64,000 nt of DNA from Oreocharis arfaki (lineage: Eukaryota > Chordata > Aves > Passeriformes > Paramythiidae): assembly GCA_013398015.1 (NCBI GenBank), contig VZRR01010248.1, forward strand, positions 328,694 to 392,693, read 5' to 3'. The notes under the pieces were generated by a model. That model worked only from the letters and a program-made list of their open reading frames with translations, was not told the DNA's origin and made no database searches. A program made the position numbers and the translations under genes. Of this stretch, positions 58,801 to 64,000 are shown one piece after another (within the stretch, counting starts at the first letter, position 1; each line of letters begins with the position of its first letter).

Positions 58801-61496
58801 TATACAAAAATACTTTACAAAACAACCTACTCCATTGACAATTTAAAGTTCAAAGTGTACTTTGATAAATACTATAAACATTCTTAAAAGTTATTCAAAA
58901 GAAGATCATGAAATGCCAGATTTTGCACATTTTCAAAATTTGAATGTTAAAATACGTTCTTTGTTAACAACAACTGATTTATGCTGATTCAGGATTTGGC
59001 CCATACAGGTATTTTCCAAGTGTGTTCCCATAAGTTCAAAGATATTGTTAAAAAATTCCTAAATGGAAAAATGTCACAATATAAATAGGTGGCTTCTTTC
59101 TCTCACCTATTCACACGCAGAAACAAGGTAAATATGGAAAATGTGCTTTCTAAATACATAAACACACTTAGATGTGAAATCTAAGGCTTTGTCCACCTAG
59201 ACAGATGAAATCCTGAACACCTTTGAGATCCCAACATTTCTAAATACCTTTGTTGTCAGAGGAAACCTGTACTTTTGAGCAACCCTTCACATCAGTCTAT
59301 GTGCACTTCAAAGGTTTCTGTCTCCCTTTTGAAGTGCACTATCCATATCCAATGCTAAAGCCTTTCTAAGTGGAGACTGGCAGCTGCAAAAATAGACTGT
59401 AAATCTGGTTTCAGCCAGACTGTAAGTAGATTTAAAGACATATTTTAAAAAGTCCTGAGAGCCTGTCTTGATTACGGTGCCAAGAATTTCTACCTTGACA
59501 TTTTCACTCAGTAACTCCATTCCCTAGTGGCCCATCAGAAACCTCTCTGCTCCTCATCACCTCCCCTTAATGCTTCTTAAGACAAAACAGGGCTGGAGAT
59601 GAAGTCCCTGATGTATAGTGCCTTCAATGAAAGGCTGAAGCAAATGGTCAAGGCATTATCTGTAGATAAAAACACAAGTATTCTTTCCACATGCTGCTGT
59701 GTGGATGGTAATAGGAACAAGATAAACGCTCTGTGCTTGTGTCTGTAATTCTGTTATCGAAAGCAACTGCTGCAGACTGCGTTCTTCCATTCTGACCCAG
59801 AAGCTTCCTCTGCTGCTTCTGTGCTCCACACTGGAGTCTTCAGTCCACAGCATTTTGAAGGTACAGAACAACATTAGGAAACTGGCAACCTAAGTCACCT
59901 CTTTCTGTACCATTAGATGTCAAAATGCTTTACAAAGGCAGCAGTCATAGTTACTTCACAATACAGCTGTAAAAATAAAGGTATGTCATAGAAACACACA
60001 ATCTCTTTGAAGTTGAAGTGTTCTCTTTCAGCCCAACAAGCACAGCAGTATGAGAGCAAGGAACAAGACCTTGCAGCTCAGATGCCAAAAAAATTATTAC
60101 ACCAATGAATCCACAGTATTTTTTTAGTCTATGGCATCTGGTGTTAATAAGGAACACAGGTATTAGTTGCAGCTTGAAGTTTCTCATTTGATCATCTCAA
60201 ATCCTGGTCTTCTGGACCCATACATCATACAGTGACTGCTAGCCTTTTCCATAAAATGAATCTCTGTTACTACATAAAACATTTTGAGAGAATGTTTTCC
60301 TCTGCAGAAGCAGATGGGAGTTTTGCAAAGCACCTAAAAATGACCATCAACAGGGAAAATACGTCTTATTTATTGAGACTGAAAGAACAAAAGAACTTCT
60401 GGATCCCTCTTTCTGGGAATTGGGTTTAATGCTGTATTTCAGTCTGTTATGGTTCTCTATTTGATTGTGATGTTTGGCTCAGTTAGAATCGGCATATTCT
60501 GAAAATGTACGATTATTTTCAGCCAGATCACCTTAACAGACCTTTGAAGGAATGATGTCAGATAACTTCATAATATATGGGGCCCACTTACATTGAGCTT
60601 GTCAAAATTTTAAATAGATGAGTGTCAGTGCTGGCAGGAGACTTGCCTTCTTCCTGGAAGAGTATTTTTTTTTTGGAGAGAAAAGAGAAGGGAAGGCATG
60701 AGAACAGCAGTTAAGACACTCCAGGTAAACCCAAAATATTTTGAAAATACCCAGGGAGGTTGACGAGATGTTGAAGCATTGTTTTTTTCTAAGATGAGAA
60801 TAAGAAATTATTACTTTTGATAACTCTGGCAGTGGCTTGAAGCTCTTGCTCCTCATTCCTGCCTGATCAGTGTTTTAGAGAAACTGTTCCAGTTTCTTCC
60901 TGTGGTCTTACTGATTCCCTTTTTGGTGGTGGTCTATAGCAGGGCTGGATTTATCCCAAATTAAAGCACTTTCAAACACAGTGTATTACATTCACAGAAG
61001 CTTTGGCTTACTTTTCAAATTTACTATGAGGTTTTAATGTAACTATGGAAAAAACAAGTCTGTCTCGGTTTTAGTCTATCTTTTATATTTAGCATTACAA
61101 AATCCATGTATTGTTTAGTCCTGTAGTGTTTTCATGAGAAAAAAAACTCTTAATATTTAAACAGCACAGAATATTAATATTTGCATTTTTAATAAGTAGT
61201 GTCACAATGCCGAAGACTTGCTACTGAAAATTAATTATCAATGAAGAAATTATTTACGGTGAGAATACACTGGAGGAACAGTAACATCTGGCTTAATTCT
61301 TTGATTTCCATTCTGATAAAGCTGTAAAATCTAATACAATTAATTCGTAACATAAACAAGCATCATAGCATTTATGCAGAGGTGGAACCTCTGTATCATA
61401 ATTGCCTTGTCTAGAGCTGCTTTCCAGTGTATTTATTGCATTAAAATGTAACAGTCGACAGTAATGAAGAAGTGGTGTTGCTTTTTCCTTTAAAAA
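55853..61496. other. Intergenic stretch, nothing recognised
   Basis: AT-rich with short frames (up to 123 codons at 57337-57708, in a locally GC-rich patch). An 18-bp-plus palindrome with two CAGCTG E-box cores lies at 57551-57570. No transposon recognised. Confidence 0.5.
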
Positions 61497-61541
61497 AATT
61501 AAAGTCCCTTCCAATCCGAATCATTCTGTGATTCTATGATT
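61497..61541 (+). mobile_element. CR1 LINE tail only
   Basis: TTAAAGTCCCTTCCAATCCG, then AATCATTCTGTGATTCTATG: the last 45 bp of a CR1, severely 5'-truncated, with the ATTCTRTG-type ending. Confidence 0.8.
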
Positions 61542-63063
61542 TTCAAGCTGATATCTGAAAATGCACATGCTTATATATGTGCAACATACCCTGTGTTATC
61601 CAGGCGAGTTCCTCTCTCTCAGCCTGACACTGTCCCTGTAAGGCCTGTGCAGAGCTCAGCAGGCAGGGAGGGGACAGTGGGGAGAGTGGGAGCAGGAAGC
61701 TATGGAAAATAACATCGACCATGCTTGGGGGATGGGCTGTAATTAGGATTTTGCCGAACTCCAGCTGATTTTACCAAACTCAAGTGTGTGTCCAGCACAT
61801 GTTCAGTGCCCTTGTCCTGCAGAATGGGCAATATGATGAGCTGGGACGTGAGCACATAAGCCCTCACAGCTTTGCCGGGGGGGTTACCAGAAGTGGCAGG
61901 GTACCACAGCTCTTCACCTACTCCAACAAACCAGGGCACAGCCATTCTCTCCCATGAGCTCCAGTCAAGGCTGCAGACAGGACTGGCCCTAAGCACGTGT
62001 TGAAGCCTTGCTCTCTCTTTAGCATGCAATTGATACACGTACTTTTAATAAAAATGGTACATTAAAGTGAAGGAAGCGCTAAGCTGTTTTGTTGAATAAC
62101 AAGCCTGAAATAATCTCCTGGGTTAAGGAGAGAGGTTGAGAATGAAGTACACCCTTGGACAGAAAGTAAATGCCTAGAGCTTAAGCAGTGATTCACCACA
62201 GAGACAGGGAGGGTAGTCTGATGATTTGCGTCATATAAGACATGTTACTGGTAGAGCCTGCAATGAACAGACTCTTTGGGGATGGGAGTAAAGATCCATG
62301 ATCTCCATATTCTCTGAAGAATGTCTCATTGAAATTTTGTAGAGTTTTTAAATATCCTTTTCCAGGCTTTGTGCCTGCTGGAAAGCTTTGCTTATTCAGC
62401 ATCTGGAGGTGTCAGCTTCAAAAACGATGGCTTAGCCCAGGGGCTTAGCAATTAGACCCTGATCCATTAAGATACTCTATTTAAGAGCTCTCTGAACCCA
62501 CTCCTTGCTCCCTCCCCAGTGCAGTAGCAAGGAAAGTAACAGGGCTTTCTGAAAGTAGTGTGCATTTCACCTTAATGGTATTTCAAGTGAAATATGCAGT
62601 TAAGCAGATTTCATATTTGCAGGATTCCTTCACATTTCAGTAGATTTTAAGATTTCCTTCTCTTCTTTCTTTAAGTCTTTAATTATTCTTTTTCCCCCTA
62701 CATTTTATAGCTAATATTTTAGTATTACTGTTGCAATTGTTAAGAAATTTTCCAGTCGTGGCAGGTATTTTTTGCATTGCACAGAAAAACGTGAACTCTG
62801 GACCATTTCCACAAGAGATACTGTCATAATTCATGATAATCCTGGTGTAGCAGGAGAAATCAGCAGGCTAGTCCTAGTCAATACATCAGAGAGAAATTGA
62901 TTACAAATATGTGTCACTAATTTATGCCAGTAGAGGGTTTGTTCATTCTGAAAATTGGAATCTCAGACTGGGCTATGTTTTAATAAGCACTAGCAAAATT
63001 ATCTCTTTTTACAAAAAATACTCTCAAAACTGCCAGACATGGTGTGATTCTAAGGGCTGTCCT
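61542..63063. other. Intergenic stretch, nothing recognised
   Basis: Ordinary AT-rich DNA with a small GC-richer part at 61620-62000, where a 112-codon minus frame (61700-62038) without recognisable domains occurs. Confidence 0.5.
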
Positions 63064-63142
63064 GTGCAGGGCTGAGAGTTGGACTTCGAAGATCCTTCTG
63101 GATCTCCTTCAGCTCAGGATATTCTGTGATTCTCTGATTCCA
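63064..63142 (+). mobile_element. CR1 LINE tail, short
   Basis: GAGAGTTGGACTTCGAAGAT, GATCTCCTTCAGCTCAGGAT and ATTCTGTGATTCTCTGATTC match the 3' end of a CR1 subfamily whose last block is CAGGATATTCTRTGATTC. Confidence 0.8.
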
Positions 63143-63319
63143 TGGTGAGGTTATACAGCTCACAAATAGAACTCATGGCCTTGGGCATGGCCTACAATGC
63201 CAGTGCTCCAAATGTGCTTATCATCAGCGATATCTCAAAATCCTTCTTTGAATTCATTTGGAAAAATGGTGGCAATGCCTAAATTCCACCAAAAAAAAAA
63301 AAANGGAAAAACAAAAATC

Positions 63320-63361
<42 letters not shown>

Positions 63362-64000
63362 ATTCACAAATAAATGCTATGGCCTCAAAGGGTAAAATAC
63401 AAAAATTTTACTTTAATGACTGTATTTTAGTCACTACCTAGTGAGAACATGCTGGATGTAGTGGGTATAGATTGTCTGTGGTGACAGCCAGTGTGACAAC
63501 ACGTACTGTGCCTGGAGACACTGATGTTTCCCAAAGCCACCCCAGTCAGAAAAATGGCTCAGCCTGCTCTGGCTTCAGTGTCATCCTTTTCCGGTTCCCT
63601 CCTCTTCAGGAAAAACAAGAATCTGTAAACTCAGGAAGTGTCTAGAGCAGGATTGAAACAGCCACCTCTCTGTCAAGCTCTCAGCGGGTCACAGAGAGGC
63701 AAACGCAAAAGCATTTTAATCTCATTTGCATTTTATGTCATCAAAATGGCTCTAAGGGTGAACACATTGCACTATAACTAATCCTAAAAGTTAAAAAAAA
63801 AAAAAAGTAGGGCAAGCCCTGAAAAAATAATCATATTAGAACTGAAGTGATGAGATATTTGTATTTAAGGAGGATCATTTTGACATTCTGAGCTTTTATT
63901 CTGCATTCCTTTCATGCTTTCAACTTTTTACTTATAGCCAAGAGGGTTACAATCTTTTTTTCTTCCTTTTCTGCTGTTATTTTATGCAATATTTGACCCC
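63143..64000. other. Terminal stretch, nothing recognised
   Basis: AT-rich, with long A-runs at 63288-63353 and about 63792-63807. No gene or element recognised. Confidence 0.5.
63288..63353 (+). repeat. A-rich run with an ambiguous base
   Basis: A13, one N at 63304, then GGAAAAACAAAAATCC and an uninterrupted run of 33 A. Length is likely to vary between individuals and to be poorly resolved by sequencing. CR1 does not end in poly(A), so this is not a CR1 tail. Confidence 0.85.

Noticed and set aside
63288..63353. Poly(A) tail of a processed pseudogene
   Set aside because: No gene-like sequence or polyadenylation context upstream. The preceding 150 bp are a CR1 tail and unassigned DNA; low-complexity slippage is simpler.

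Overview
The window looks like intergenic or intronic DNA from a bird. The evidence is about fourteen truncated 3' ends of CR1 non-LTR retrotransposons, the dominant avian LINE, many ending in the typical ATTCTATG-type tail. There are also several avian-type endogenous retrovirus (ERV) LTRs and an AT-rich background. A neoavian, possibly songbird, source is plausible but cannot be proved from this sequence. I found no protein-coding gene, tRNA, rRNA or CRISPR array that I can support. The open frames are short (at most 208 codons, the longest in a GC-rich patch), match no family I recognise, and are about what chance gives in 64 kb; many lie antisense inside CR1 copies.

Layout. 1-4500: background plus one CR1. 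4504-6330: a three-layer nest. An old minus-strand CR1 is split by an LTR (LTR A, 9-bp inverted termini, 4-bp target duplication CCAG). LTR A is itself split by a second LTR (LTR B, 12-bp near-inverted termini, perfect 5-bp target duplication CTTTG). LTR B contains the only large assembly gap (5095-5665). 7878-11063: the 5' and 3' parts of one LTR family (LTR C), 2.3 kb apart. 12.5-15.8 kb: three CR1 copies. 17869-18243: a fragment of the LTR C family in inverse orientation (LTR D). 18.2-32.8 kb: a long stretch with no recognisable transposon, interrupted by a CpG-enriched GC-rich patch at 21.6-22.2 kb. 32.8-34.1 kb: two CR1 copies. 34.1-47.1 kb: mostly featureless, with a possible minus-strand LTR near 44.2-44.5 kb. 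47.1-55.9 kb: a CR1-dense zone that includes two copies of a composite unit (CR1 3' end plus about 300 bp of non-CR1 sequence) 6.5 kb apart. 55.9-64 kb: sparse, with two short CR1 tails and a long A-run.

No genes work together here in any visible way. The window is informative about transposon history: order of insertion, nested integration, and a possible 3' transduction or local duplication. Elements are assigned from remembered family features and internal structure, not from a database search.
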